This document shows positions 44,134 through 52,978 of a DNA stretch of 64,000 nucleotides, piece by piece. Numbering within the stretch: the stretch's first letter is position 1; the number at the start of each line of letters is the position of its first letter. Source of the stretch: JASHVB01 sp035508435 (GTDB taxonomy: Bacteria; Pseudomonadota; Alphaproteobacteria; Acetobacterales; Acetobacteraceae); the NCBI GenBank assembly GCA_035508435.1, contig DATJNA010000256.1, positions 1 to 64,000 on the forward strand. Direction: 5' to 3'. The position numbers were made by a program, and so were the translations under genes. A model generated the notes under the pieces. The model was not told where the DNA came from. It saw nothing but the letters and a program-made list of their open reading frames with translations, and did no database searches.

Positions 44134-46481
44134 CTCCGGAGGCTGCGCTGGCCCGGCTGCGCAGTGGTGATGCCGCGGGCGCACTCCGCTTGCTCGACGA
44201 AGCACCCGATGACACGGCCAGCGCCGCCACGTTCTCCGCCCGCGGCATGACGCTGCTGGAAATGCAGGATCCCACTGCGGCACGGCTGGCACTACGCTCC
44301 GCCGTGTCGCTCGGCGACACCTCGCCGGCGACATTGCTCAATCTCGCCATAGCCGAGGACCGGTCCGGCGACACGGCACGGGCACGCAACCTGATGGAAC
44401 TGCTGGCCGCGGTGCTGCCCGACTGGGACGAGCCGCCGCTGCGCCTGGCCGAAAGCCAACGCGCCGCAGGCGATGCGACCGGCGCCGAAGCCAGCTATCG
44501 CCGCGTGCTCGAGATCAACCCGCAGCGCGTGGAGGCATTGCTCGCCCTGAGCGGTCTGCTGTTGAACCGGCGCGCTGGCGAGGAGGCCCGCACGCTGCTG
44601 CTTTGCTGCTGCGGCATCGCTCCGCGCCATGCCGAGGCGTGGGCAACGCTGGGCCTCGCCTTACTGCTGACGCAAGAGCCAGCTCTGGCGCACACCGCTC
44701 TGATCGAGGCGCAGCGCCTGGATCCGGCAGTGCCGGAGTACGCATTGCGCGGCATCGCCGCTGCCTGGGCTGCGGGCGAGGCCGACGCGGAGCAAGCCCG
44801 GCTGGCGCAAGCTGCCGAGGCCGACCCGCTGAATCCGGTGCCGCTGCTGGCAGAGGGCGTGTTGCTGGAGCGGCTCGGCCGCCGCTCCGCGGCGATCGAC
44901 CGGCTGGAGGCTGCCGCCGCTTTGGCGCCGGACGCGCTGCTGCCGATGAAGGTTCTCGGTGAGGCCCTGGCACGCGCTCAACGCGCACTTGAGGCCGAGC
45001 CCGTGCTGCGCCGTGTCATCGAACTCGATCCGGACGACAGCTACCTCGGCAATGTGCATGCCACCATGCTGATGCGGCTGTGCCGCCACGCCGAGGCGGA
45101 GACCATTCTGCTGCGGTTGGTCGACCGGCTCGGCGACGATCCGCTGATCCTCTGCAACCTCGCCAACGTCACGACGTCCCTCGGCCGGCAGGACGACGCG
45201 GCGGACATTATCGAACGCGCTATCGCGCGGCAGCCAGATGGCGTGCTGCCGCGCCGCACCATGTGCTACATGCTGCCCTATCGCGACGGCGTCAGCGGGG
45301 CGGGGATGCTGGCGGCAGCTCGCGCATGCGGCGCGCGGTTGCCCCGCGCCGACCTCGGCACCTGCGATAATGACCCCACACCCGACCGAAGGCTGACCGT
45401 CGGCCTGCTGTCCGGCTCGCTCAGGACCCATCCGGTGGGCTGGCTGACGGTGGCGGGTTTCGAGACCTTGGACCCGGCGCAGTTCACCTTGGTCTGCCTG
45501 GGGCAGAAGCCGGCGTCGGGCGATGCCATCACCCGCCGTTTCCGCGCCGCGGCTGCCGACTGGATCGAAGTCGACACCATGGACGACCTGACCTTGGCCA
45601 GATGCGCCCGCGAGCATGGCATCGACGTGCTGATCGACCTTGGCGGCTATGGCGATTCCGCGCGCATGACCGCCTGCGCCCACCGCCTGGCGCCCGTGCA
45701 GGTGAAATGGGTGGGGGCGCAGAACCACAGCAGCGGACTGGCGGAGATGGATTGGTTCATCACCGATCGCTGGGAAACCCCGCCCGAATTGGAATGCACG
45801 TATTCCGAGCGCCTCCTGCGCTTGCCGGATGGCTATGTCTGCTACAGCCCGCCAGCTTACGCCCCGGACGTGACACCGCTGCCGGCACTGGCCAACGGCC
45901 ACATTACGTTCGGCTGCTTCAACAACCTGGCGAAGGTGACACCACGCGTGATCGGCACGTGGTCGGCGGTGTTGCGCCGCGTGCCCAGTGCGCGACTGGT
46001 GCTGAAAACGCACCAGTTCAACCACCGTCCCACGGCCGACCGGGTGCGAGATGCCTTTGCCGCGCACGGCATCGACCCGGCCCGCATCGAACCGCGCGGC
46101 GCCTCGCCGCACCGCGCATTCATCGGCGAGTATGGCGGCATCGACCTGGTGCTGGACCCATTCCCCTATTCCGGCGGCCTGACCACGTGCGAGGCGCTGT
46201 GGATGGGCGTGCCTACGATAACGCTGCCGGGCGAGACTTTTTCGTCACGCCATTCCCTGAGCCACCTGAACAATGCCGGGCTGACCGACTGGGCGGCCCA
46301 CGATGCGGCGGAGTACGTCGACCTGGCGGCGGCGAAAGCGGCGGATGTCGGCGCGCTGGCGGCGCTGCGGGCGGCGCTGCGGGCGCGCGTCAAGGCGAGC
46401 CCGCTCTGCGACGCGCCGCGCTTCGGACGCAACCTCGGCGCCGCGCTGCGGCATGCCTGGACGCAATGGTGCCTGTCATGA
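44130..46481 (+). CDS. TPR-containing GT41 O-glycosyltransferase, FlmG-like
   Basis: A 783-residue protein. Residues 1-400 are TPR units; residues 410-783 form a GT41 (O-GlcNAc-transferase/SPINDLY-like) domain. Seen directly: the catalytic-His region LRTHPVGW near 433, FNNLAKVTP near 596 with the UDP-contacting Lys, and DPFPYSGGLTTCEALWMGVP near 677. In Caulobacter the protein FlmG has this same arrangement, with the TPR part binding flagellin and the GT41 part attaching pseudaminic acid. The position after flagellin, flbT and flaF fits that role. It overlaps both neighbours in ATGA. No pseudaminic or legionaminic acid genes are in the window. Confidence 0.88.
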   Translation: MTPEAALARLRSGDAAGALRLLDEAPDDTASAATFSARGMTLLEMQDPTAARLALRSAVSLGDTSPATLLNLAIAEDRSGDTARARNLMELLAAVLPDWDEPPLRLAESQRAAGDATGAEASYRRVLEINPQRVEALLALSGLLLNRRAGEEARTLLLCCCGIAPRHAEAWATLGLALLLTQEPALAHTALIEAQRLDPAVPEYALRGIAAAWAAGEADAEQARLAQAAEADPLNPVPLLAEGVLLERLGRRSAAIDRLEAAAALAPDALLPMKVLGEALARAQRALEAEPVLRRVIELDPDDSYLGNVHATMLMRLCRHAEAETILLRLVDRLGDDPLILCNLANVTTSLGRQDDAADIIERAIARQPDGVLPRRTMCYMLPYRDGVSGAGMLAAARACGARLPRADLGTCDNDPTPDRRLTVGLLSGSLRTHPVGWLTVAGFETLDPAQFTLVCLGQKPASGDAITRRFRAAAADWIEVDTMDDLTLARCAREHGIDVLIDLGGYGDSARMTACAHRLAPVQVKWVGAQNHSSGLAEMDWFITDRWETPPELECTYSERLLRLPDGYVCYSPPAYAPDVTPLPALANGHITFGCFNNLAKVTPRVIGTWSAVLRRVPSARLVLKTHQFNHRPTADRVRDAFAAHGIDPARIEPRGASPHRAFIGEYGGIDLVLDPFPYSGGLTTCEALWMGVPTITLPGETFSSRHSLSHLNNAGLTDWAAHDAAEYVDLAAAKAADVGALAALRAALRARVKASPLCDAPRFGRNLGAALRHAWTQWCLS

Positions 46482-47149
46482 ACCGGTTTTGCTCGAGCGA
46501 CTATTGGGAGCAGCGGTATCGCGCCGGCGGAACGTCGGGGGCGGGATCGTATGGACACATGGCCGCATTCAACGCCGCGCTGATCAACCGCTTCGTCGCC
46601 GACAACGGCATCGCCGAGGTGCTGGACATGGGCTGCGGCGACGGCAATCTGCTGTCGCTGCTGCACGTGCCGCATTACCTCGGCGTCGATGTCGCGCCCA
46701 CCGCTCTGGCCTGCTGCATGACGCGGTTTCCCCAGCATCGGTTCGTGCCGTTCGATGCGTTGGACGCGTCGGTGCGGGCAGATCTGGTGCTGTCGATCGA
46801 TGTGATCTTCCATCTGGTGGAGGACGGTGCGTTCGCTCGTTACATGCACGCACTATTCGCGCATGCCACGCGGTTCGTGCTGATCCATTCCAGCAATGTC
46901 GAACGCAACTGGCCGTCGCCGCATGTGCTGCACCGACGGTTCACCGATCATATCGCGGATTGCCGGCCGGAATGGCGGCTGCTGGCGCATTTGCCGAACC
47001 CGTATCCGTTCGATCCGGATCGACCGGAGGACACGTCGTTCTCGGATTTCTTTGTATATGGCCACAGACAGGAGGGATGTGTCTGTACTATTCCTGACAC
47101 GTATCAGAAAACCGCGGAAGAATCCTCAAACTCAACCAGGGAATCCTGA
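46478..47149 (+). CDS. Class I SAM-dependent methyltransferase
   Basis: A 223-residue methyltransferase. Motif I is VLDMGCGDGNLLSLL near residue 48; the acidic loop is YLGVDVAP near 68; the post-motif VLSIDVIFHLVEDG near 107 is typical of small-molecule or sugar methyltransferases. Its ATG lies inside the GT41 stop (ATGA), so it is coupled to the presumed flagellin glycosylation gene and may methylate the sugar. The last 25 residues look appended, being encoded by the start of a 21-bp repeat array that also contains the stop codon. Confidence 0.82.
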   Translation: MNRFCSSDYWEQRYRAGGTSGAGSYGHMAAFNAALINRFVADNGIAEVLDMGCGDGNLLSLLHVPHYLGVDVAPTALACCMTRFPQHRFVPFDALDASVRADLVLSIDVIFHLVEDGAFARYMHALFAHATRFVLIHSSNVERNWPSPHVLHRRFTDHIADCRPEWRLLAHLPNPYPFDPDRPEDTSFSDFFVYGHRQEGCVCTIPDTYQKTAEESSNSTRES

Positions 47150-47202
47150 AACTGCACAGGATGATACTCAAACTCCACGGGGGAACCCTCACACTCCGCA
47201 GG
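47120..47202. repeat. Four ~21-bp tandem repeats across a gene end
   Basis: Units at 47120-47140, 47141-47160, 47161-47181 and 47182-47202 share the scheme GAATCCTCAAACTCCACAGG with several changes. The methyltransferase stop (47147-47149) falls in the second unit. Confidence 0.75.
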
Positions 47203-47310
47203 AGAAGCCGCATCGGGCCAATCAGGGAATTCTGATAACGGGAACCCTGATCGGCGCGGCGAGGCGCGTATCGCAATGGCGGGCGGACGTCGTCGTTGCG
47301 GTTCCCGCAA

Positions 47311-47348
47311 CGAGAGGGAGAGTCTAACTCGAGAGGGGGAGTCTAACT
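47311..47348. repeat. 19-bp tandem duplication including a stop codon
   Basis: 47311-47329 and 47330-47348 differ by one base (CGAGAGGGAGAGTCTAACT). The right unit contains the TAG stop of the enoyl-CoA hydratase gene on the minus strand (CTA at 47343-47345); the left unit repeats it outside the gene. Confidence 0.9.
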
Positions 47349-48146
47349 TCGGTACCAGCTCGGCTTGCGCTTGTCGCGGAAGGCGGCGGTGCCCTCGTGG
47401 CCCTCCGACGAGTACCGCTGCGTCCAGCTTTCGTGCGCCAGCATCGCCATCTGCCGTTCATCCAGCAGCAGCCCGTTGGCGCCTAAAAACGACCGCTTCG
47501 TCATCGCGATTGCCCCCGGCGCCCCGAGGAACACCGCTTCCAGCACCTGCGCCAGCTTCGCCTCCATCGCCTCCACCGGCACCACTTCATGCACCAGGCC
47601 GACGCGCAGCGCCTCATGCGCGCCAAAGCGCTCGCCGGTCAGCGCGTAGCGCCGCGTGTGACGCAGCCCCATCGCATGCACCATGTGCGTGGAGATCGGC
47701 GTCGGCGCGACGCCCACCCGCACCTCGGTCAACCCGAACATCGCGTCCGGCGTCGCCAGCGCGACATCGACGCAGCACACCATGCCGGCACCGCCACCGA
47801 AGCAGGCGCCATGCACCACCGCGATGGTCGGCTTGGGAAACTCGTTCAGCAACTGCATTGCCCGCGTCGTCGCCATCGACGCGGCGTAATTTTGCTCCGG
47901 TGGGTAGTTCGCCGCGCGGCCGAGCCAGTTGATGTCGGCGCCCGCCTGGAAATGTCGCCCGGCGCCGCGCAACACGAGGCAGCGTACGGCGGGATCGGGC
48001 GCCAGCGTCTGCAATCCCGCGATCAGCTCGTTGAGCAAGTCCTCGTTGTACGCGTTGCCCACTTCGGGGCGGTTCAACGTCGCGGTTGCCACCCCGCGCG
48101 CATCGACGTTCAGCAGCACGAGGTCCTTCGCCGGTTCCTTGCTCAT
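47343..48146 (-). CDS. Enoyl-CoA hydratase/isomerase family protein
   Basis: A 267-residue crotonase-fold protein. Both oxyanion-hole parts are visible: HFQAGADINWLG near residue 66 and GACFGGGAGMVCCVD near 112. The second usual catalytic Glu is kept (GLTEVRVGV), but the first Glu of classical enoyl-CoA hydratases (GGGCEL) is replaced (GGGAGM), as in methylglutaconyl-CoA hydratase-type members. So it may act in branched-chain or terpenoid-acid breakdown. Its start overlaps the threonine dehydratase stop in ATGA. Confidence 0.85.
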   Translation of the reverse strand: MSKEPAKDLVLLNVDARGVATATLNRPEVGNAYNEDLLNELIAGLQTLAPDPAVRCLVLRGAGRHFQAGADINWLGRAANYPPEQNYAASMATTRAMQLLNEFPKPTIAVVHGACFGGGAGMVCCVDVALATPDAMFGLTEVRVGVAPTPISTHMVHAMGLRHTRRYALTGERFGAHEALRVGLVHEVVPVEAMEAKLAQVLEAVFLGAPGAIAMTKRSFLGANGLLLDERQMAMLAHESWTQRYSSEGHEGTAAFRDKRKPSWYRS

Positions 48147-49072
48147 GACGCGACCTTTGCCGGATCGGTGTTGCCGCCGCATACCACCACGCCGATCCGG
48201 GCGCCTTCGGGCGGGATGAAGGCACCGCACAGCAAGGCTGCCAGTGCCGTTGCCCCGCCCGGCTCGGCGATCAGCCGACAGCGGTCCCACAACAGGCGTT
48301 GCGCCGCGACGATCGCATCGTCCGGCACCAGCACCGCAGCAGAGACGGAGCGCTGCGCGATCGGGAACATCAGCCTGCCGACCTGCCGCGCGCCGAGGCT
48401 GTCGGCCGCCATGCCACCGACCGGCGCGTCCACCGGCCGCCCGGCACGTAGTGCGTCGTGCAGCGCGGGGCAGCCCTCCGGCTCGACGCCGACCAGTTGC
48501 ACGCTGCCGGCATACCAGGCGGCCATGCCGCCGATCAGCCCACCGCCTCCCACCGCCGCCAGCACATGCGTGAGCTCGGGCGCAGCTTGCTCCAATTCGC
48601 GCGCCACTGTGCCCTGTCCGGCCAGCACCGCCTCCTGGTCGTAGGCATGCACGTCCAACGCACCGGTCTCGGCCTGGCGCCGGCGGCATGCCGCGAGCGC
48701 TTCGGCATAGGTCTCCCCGGTCTGCACCACCTGGGCGCCATAACCGGCGATGCGCGCCACCTTGCCTTGCGGCGTCAGCATCGGGACGAAAACCTCCGCC
48801 GGCACGGAGAGGGCGCGCGCGGCATAGGCAACCGCCGCCCCGTGGTTGCCGCCGGAAGCCGCGATCACCCCGGCCGGCGGCGGCGGTTCCGACAGCAGCC
48901 GGTTGAACGCGCCGCGCGGCTTGAAGCTGCCGCTGTGCTGCAACAGTTCCAGCTTCAGCGTGACCGGGCTGCGCGGGCCGAGTTCCGCGCCGGCGAGACG
49001 CAGGATGGGCGTGTGACGGACATAAGGAGCGATGCGGCTGGCGGCGGCAGCAATCTCGGCGCGGCTGACCAT
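48143..49072 (-). CDS. Threonine/serine dehydratase-like PLP enzyme
   Basis: A 309-residue fold-type II PLP enzyme. The PLP lysine is in SGSFKPRGAFNRL near residue 51; the Ala/Gly loop is ASGGNHGAAVAYAA near 73 and the phosphate-binding loop is VGGGGLIGG near 170. It lacks the C-terminal ACT domain of biosynthetic IlvA, so it is the catabolic type (threonine deaminase or hydroxyamino-acid dehydratase). The ATG at 49072 begins MVSRAEIAAAASRI. It is coupled to the crotonase gene downstream. Confidence 0.87.
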   Translation of the reverse strand: MVSRAEIAAAASRIAPYVRHTPILRLAGAELGPRSPVTLKLELLQHSGSFKPRGAFNRLLSEPPPPAGVIAASGGNHGAAVAYAARALSVPAEVFVPMLTPQGKVARIAGYGAQVVQTGETYAEALAACRRRQAETGALDVHAYDQEAVLAGQGTVARELEQAAPELTHVLAAVGGGGLIGGMAAWYAGSVQLVGVEPEGCPALHDALRAGRPVDAPVGGMAADSLGARQVGRLMFPIAQRSVSAAVLVPDDAIVAAQRLLWDRCRLIAEPGGATALAALLCGAFIPPEGARIGVVVCGGNTDPAKVAS

Positions 49073-49216
49073 GCGGCCGACGCTGGCACGCCGCAGGGCC
49101 GCGGGCAAGGCGGCGCGTGGCTACCCCGGCAGCCTGCCGGTCGTTTCAGGGCCGGCGCGCCGCGGACCCGGCGCCATGCCAAGGTTTTTCGCGATACAAG
49201 CTGTATCCCGATCCGC

Positions 49217-49642
49217 TCAGTACCCGGCGCCCGGGCGCCCCTCGGTTTCCTGCGCCGGAAAGTTGCATTCCACCGCGATGCCATCCGGATCGTAGTAGAA
49301 CAACTGCGTCATGTTCAGCCGCGGCAGCACGCGCTCGTCATACTGGATGCCGCGGTTCTCCAGATTGGATTTCATGTCCTTCAAGCCCTCGCAGGCGAAG
49401 GCGATGTGGTCGAGGCGGCCGGTCTTGGCAGGATCCGATGCCGCGTCCTTGATTTCCGGATCCTCCGCCCGGTAACCGATCAGGTGCACGGTCGGCACGC
49501 CACCGCAGTACAACCAGTAGCCGGGGAAATTCAACGGCGGACGGTCACCCACCGTCAGTCCCACCACATCGGCATAGAAGTTCTTCGTTGCCTCCAGGTC
49601 GCGCACCCGGATCGTGTAGTGGTTCAGCGATTGCGCAGGCAT
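49217..49642 (-). CDS. VOC-family (glyoxalase/dioxygenase-fold) protein
   Basis: A 141-residue single-unit vicinal-oxygen-chelate protein. Likely metal ligands are His 8 of LNHYTIRVRD, the His of RLDHIAFACE near residue 78 and Glu of GIAVECNFP near 125. The first lines fit glyoxalase I or small extradiol dioxygenases. It lies 21 bp after the flavin-monooxygenase gene on the same strand, so it is probably in the same catabolic operon. Confidence 0.85.
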   Translation of the reverse strand: MPAQSLNHYTIRVRDLEATKNFYADVVGLTVGDRPPLNFPGYWLYCGGVPTVHLIGYRAEDPEIKDAASDPAKTGRLDHIAFACEGLKDMKSNLENRGIQYDERVLPRLNMTQLFYYDPDGIAVECNFPAQETEGRPGAGY

Positions 49643-49663
49643 CGTGTATGCTCCTCCATTGCT

Positions 49664-50809
49664 TCAGAACTGATTTTCCGCCGGCATTCCGAGCAAGATC
49701 TGCCCGACCGTCTCATAGTGCAGTTGCCGCCCCTGCGACTGCTGCGCCACGGTGTGGATATCGCGCAGGCGGCGTTCGAACGGGTGGTCCTCGAAGATCG
49801 CGATCGACCCGGCGGCATGATACAGCATGCTCACCACCTCGCGCGACTGCTGGATCGCCCAGGTGGAGGCCAGGCGGATCATCGCGCGATCCTCCTGCGT
49901 TTGCTCCCCGGTTTCCAGCACGTGATCCCACGCGGTGTTCCACACGCCATGCAGGAACGCGCGCGCGGAGCGCCAGCGCGCCTCGCACTGCGCCACCTGC
50001 GACTGCACCACGTTGTTCTCCCGCATCGGCTTCGCCGCACCGCGCGAGGTCTTGGTGGCCGGCAGGTCGTAGAACGCGTCGATCGTGGCGCGCGCGATGC
50101 CCAGCCCGACGCCGCCGAAGCCGCACGAGTACAACTGGTTGCTGGTGAACCGATAGAGCGGGCCGTCCTCGCGCCGCTCGTCCGGGCCGTCGCGGCTCAT
50201 CGAGTGGTCCTGCGGCACGAACACGTTGTCCACCACATACTCGTCGCTGCCGGTGCCGCGCAGGCCCACGACGTGCCAGATGTCGCGCATCGTCACCTGG
50301 GATTTGGGGAACAGCAGGGTGCGCACCTTGCCGGTTCCGGCGACGCGCATATGCGCGCCGAGCCAGGTGGCATGGTGGCTGCCGCTGGCGAAGCGCCACG
50401 TGCCGCTGATGCGATAGCCGCCTTCCACCGGCTGCGCCTCATACGGCGCGCCGGGTGGACCCCAGGCCAGAATGCCGGTCGACGGACCGAAGATCTCGCG
50501 TGCCACGTCGGGTGCGAGGTAAGCCGCCGACATGGAGCAACCGTTGTTCTGGCAGACGCACCAGGCGGCGGAGGCGTCGGCGGTGGCAATCGTCTCGGTG
50601 ATGGTGGCGAAGGTCACCGGCCGCAGCTCCGCCCCGCCGATCGAGCGCGGCTGCAACATGCGGAAGAAGCGGCCCTCGCACAGCCTGTCGATCAACCAGG
50701 GCGGCAGCTCGCGGCGGGTTTCGATATCGTCGGAGGCGGCGGCGATCTCGGGTGCCAGCGCACGGATGCGGGAAATGAAATCGATGTCCTCGGTGGTGGT
50801 CGCATCCAT
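49664..50809 (-). CDS. Acyl-CoA-dehydrogenase-fold flavin monooxygenase (HsaA type)
   Basis: A 381-residue protein of the acyl-CoA dehydrogenase superfamily. The flavin-contacting loops are visible around AWCVCQNNGCSMSAAYLA near residue 83 and GTWRFASGSHHATW near 135; the latter pattern is typical of group D hydroxylases such as HsaA or HpaB-like enzymes, which use FMNH2 or FADH2 and O2. The usual dehydrogenase Glu cannot be placed. The first base of the gene is shared with the MFS stop (TAATG). A flavin reductase gene is not in the window. It probably hydroxylates an aromatic or heterocyclic compound. Confidence 0.8.
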   Translation of the reverse strand: MDATTTEDIDFISRIRALAPEIAAASDDIETRRELPPWLIDRLCEGRFFRMLQPRSIGGAELRPVTFATITETIATADASAAWCVCQNNGCSMSAAYLAPDVAREIFGPSTGILAWGPPGAPYEAQPVEGGYRISGTWRFASGSHHATWLGAHMRVAGTGKVRTLLFPKSQVTMRDIWHVVGLRGTGSDEYVVDNVFVPQDHSMSRDGPDERREDGPLYRFTSNQLYSCGFGGVGLGIARATIDAFYDLPATKTSRGAAKPMRENNVVQSQVAQCEARWRSARAFLHGVWNTAWDHVLETGEQTQEDRAMIRLASTWAIQQSREVVSMLYHAAGSIAIFEDHPFERRLRDIHTVAQQSQGRQLHYETVGQILLGMPAENQF

Positions 50810-52215
50810 TACTGCCGCACTCCTGACGTCACGCGCGCGTCCACGGGCACCGGCTCGCCGTAGCCCGCATCCAGCTCGGCGATCGAACGCTGCCGTGTCT
50901 CGAATCCAAACAGGGCGAAGCCGAGGCCACATAACACCAGCCACGCGGCCAGGAAGAGAAACGAGGCCGGAATGGCGGCGACCGTCACGTCCGGCTTCAC
51001 CACGTTGGACGAGCCGACGATCACTGCCAGGCCGAGCGGGCCGACGATCTTGCCGATGCCGCCGAACCCGTAGGCCGAGCCCATGCCGGTGGTGCGCAGG
51101 CGCGTGGGCCAGACTTCCGCCGAGTATGGGCCGACGATGGCGAAGCCGCCGTCATAGAAGAAATCGCCGAGCACGATGAACAGCCAGAACAGCGACACGC
51201 CGCCGAGGACGATGTTGTGAAGAATGCCGGCGGCGGCGACGCAGACCGCACCGCCGAAGCCTACCAGCATGCCGCCGGTGCGGCGGCCGATGGCCTCGGC
51301 GAGCCATGAGAAGACGATGCGGCCGACGATGCCGGCCGCGGTGATCCAGATGAACATGCCCGCGGCGGCGGCGGGGGTCACGCCGAGCTGCATCACGAAC
51401 AGGGTCGGTCCCCACAGCCCGATGCCGTAGCCCGCGGTCTGGGCACCGATGCTGGCCATCCAGGACACCGCGATGCTGCGGGGATATTTCAACAGATCGG
51501 TCCAGGCGGTTGGCGGCGATGCGGCCGTGGCGATTGGCGCGGGCAACGAATCCGGCGGCACCTTGAGCGCCCACGCGACCGAGCGGCGCGCCTCCTCGGC
51601 GCGTCCCTGGCTGAGCAACCAGTGCGGCGACTCCGGTACCCATGCGCGGATCACCAGGGTGAACAAGGCCGGCGCCAGCCCGACGACGAACAAGCCGCGC
51701 CAGCCGATTTCCGGGGCGAGGAAGGCGCCGAGCACGGAAGCGATCATGACACCGAGCGGGATGAAGACCGTGACGATGCCGCCGATGAAGCCGCGCATGC
51801 GCGATGGGACGAACTCCTGCACCAGCGGCAGGTCGACGCAATACAGGCCGCCGACGCCGAAGCCGACGAAGAAGCGGAAAATCGACAGGTAGATCCAGCC
51901 ATGGTCCGGCGTGAAGGCCAGCACGCCGGTGGCGATGGAGAAGTTGATGACCGTGCCGATGAAGACGCGGCGGCGGCCGACGACGTCGGCGATGCGCCCC
52001 CAGATGAACGCGCCCAGGATCGCGCCGATGCCGGAGGACAGCAGGATGATCGCCGACTGCCCGAATGTCAGGCCCCACGGCTTGATGATGAAGGCAAGCA
52101 CGAAGCCGATCAGGAAATAGTCGAAGAACTCCAGCATGTCGCCAATGATGGCGGCGGCGACGATCTTGATCTGGTTGGCGGTCAGCGAGCGGGCCTGGTC
52201 GAGGCGTTCGAACAT
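50809..52215 (-). CDS. MFS transporter, sugar/aromatic-acid porter type
   Basis: A 468-residue membrane protein with twelve predicted helices. The first helix block (IIGDMLEFFDYFLIGFVLAF) carries the Asp-x-x-x-Asp type motif of aromatic-acid:H+ symporters, and the loop 2-3 motif is GRIADVVGRRRVF near residue 74. It is the first gene of an operon with the flavin monooxygenase and VOC genes, so I infer uptake of their aromatic or related substrate. The ATG at 52215 was chosen because the family start follows directly. Confidence 0.87.
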   Translation of the reverse strand: MFERLDQARSLTANQIKIVAAAIIGDMLEFFDYFLIGFVLAFIIKPWGLTFGQSAIILLSSGIGAILGAFIWGRIADVVGRRRVFIGTVINFSIATGVLAFTPDHGWIYLSIFRFFVGFGVGGLYCVDLPLVQEFVPSRMRGFIGGIVTVFIPLGVMIASVLGAFLAPEIGWRGLFVVGLAPALFTLVIRAWVPESPHWLLSQGRAEEARRSVAWALKVPPDSLPAPIATAASPPTAWTDLLKYPRSIAVSWMASIGAQTAGYGIGLWGPTLFVMQLGVTPAAAAGMFIWITAAGIVGRIVFSWLAEAIGRRTGGMLVGFGGAVCVAAAGILHNIVLGGVSLFWLFIVLGDFFYDGGFAIVGPYSAEVWPTRLRTTGMGSAYGFGGIGKIVGPLGLAVIVGSSNVVKPDVTVAAIPASFLFLAAWLVLCGLGFALFGFETRQRSIAELDAGYGEPVPVDARVTSGVRQ

Positions 52216-52379
52216 AGTGAGTTCCCTTCGCCGGGCGTACTGTTCTTTTTTTTTGGCGCAGTCCTGCCCGGGTCGTTCGGTTGGTGGTGGCGGCGGGTGG
52301 CATGATAGGGTATTCCGCCGGCCTGGGAAGAGCATCGTTTGCCATGCCGCACCGGCATGGCCATGGAGAACGACAGAGC

Positions 52380-52619
52380 ATGCTTGAGCTGCGTCCGAAC
52401 TGTGAATGCTGCAATCGCGATCTGCCGCCCGACAGCCTGGCGGCCCGCATCTGCTCTTTTGAATGCACGTTCTGCGCGGACTGTGCCGACGGCGTGCTGG
52501 GCGGACGCTGTCCCAACTGTGGCGGCGAACTGCTGCGCCGTCCGGTGCGGCCGGCAGAGAAGCTGGCGCGGTTTCCCGCTTCGACCGTGCGAAAGGTGAA
52601 GGCGGAGGGATGCGCTTAA
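52380..52619 (+). CDS. DUF1272 cysteine-rich small protein
   Basis: A 79-residue protein with the DUF1272 layout: start MLELRPNCECCNRDLPPDS, then ICSFECTFCADCADG and CPNCGGEL. Four to five Cys pairs suggest one or two structural zinc sites. No membrane segment. The family is widespread and of unknown role. The ATG at 52380 follows GGAGAACGACAG. It is divergent from the MFS operon. Confidence 0.85.
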   Translation: MLELRPNCECCNRDLPPDSLAARICSFECTFCADCADGVLGGRCPNCGGELLRRPVRPAEKLARFPASTVRKVKAEGCA

Positions 52620-52751
52620 GCTTGCGGCGTTGAAATCGCGGCCGACGGGCTGCATGCACGCATTCTTATCGCCGCGTGCATACACCTATATTCAAGCTCC
52701 GGGATGGCTTCAGGGAGGTGGGCCAGCCCGCGAATGGACTGGCCCGGCCTC

Positions 52752-52832
52752 CTACCGCGGTTTCACGATGATCTTGACCGTGAGGCCAGCAATCACTATG
52801 ATCCACGGCAGGAGATGACAATGATGTGCCAT
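52752..52832 (-). CDS. Possible 26-residue membrane peptide
   Basis: From ATG at 52832 a frame encodes 26 residues: MAHHCHLLPW, a hydrophobic run (IIVIAGLTV), then KIIVKPR and TAG. AGGAGAG lies 7 bp before the ATG, a good ribosome binding site. The composition (His/Cys start, one short helix, basic end) is that of small single-span membrane peptides found in bacteria. It is far too short for statistics, and the strand is opposite to the nearby terminator. I am not sure that it is expressed. Confidence 0.35.
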   Translation of the reverse strand: MAHHCHLLPWIIVIAGLTVKIIVKPR

Positions 52833-52848
52833 TGCTTCTCTCCTACTG

Positions 52849-52880
52849 AAAGCCGGTCGGGCCAGTCCCGGCCGGCTTTT
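52849..52880 (+). terminator. Rho-independent terminator
   Basis: AAAGCCGGTCGGGCCAGTCC followed by CGGCCGGCTTTT gives a stem of about 12 bp (AAAGCCGG-CGGG against CCCG-CCGGCTTT) with a 5-base loop and a T-run. It would end a rightward transcript, perhaps that of DUF1272, 230 bp upstream. Confidence 0.8.
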
Positions 52881-52978
52881 GCATTCTGAGAGAAAGAGAT
52901 GAACGGACTGTTGCCGCAGTTCAGACAATCGTGTGCAACGGAGCCCAGCAATCGCCGACTGGACGCGGCCAGAGATTT

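Larger units (their letters stand above)
52620..52978. other. Intergenic stretch with a terminator and a possible tiny gene
   Basis: This 359-bp gap separates DUF1272 from a 102-residue hypothetical gene. It holds a strong hairpin with T-run at 52849-52880, a weaker inverted repeat GGGCCAG/CTGGCCC (52720-52745) and, on the minus strand, a possible 26-residue membrane peptide at 52752-52832, listed separately. Nothing else is seen. Confidence 0.6.

Noticed and set aside
48458..50863. Rightward frame of 801 codons
   Set aside because: Antisense to the threonine dehydratase, VOC and flavin-monooxygenase genes; no similarity or start signal.
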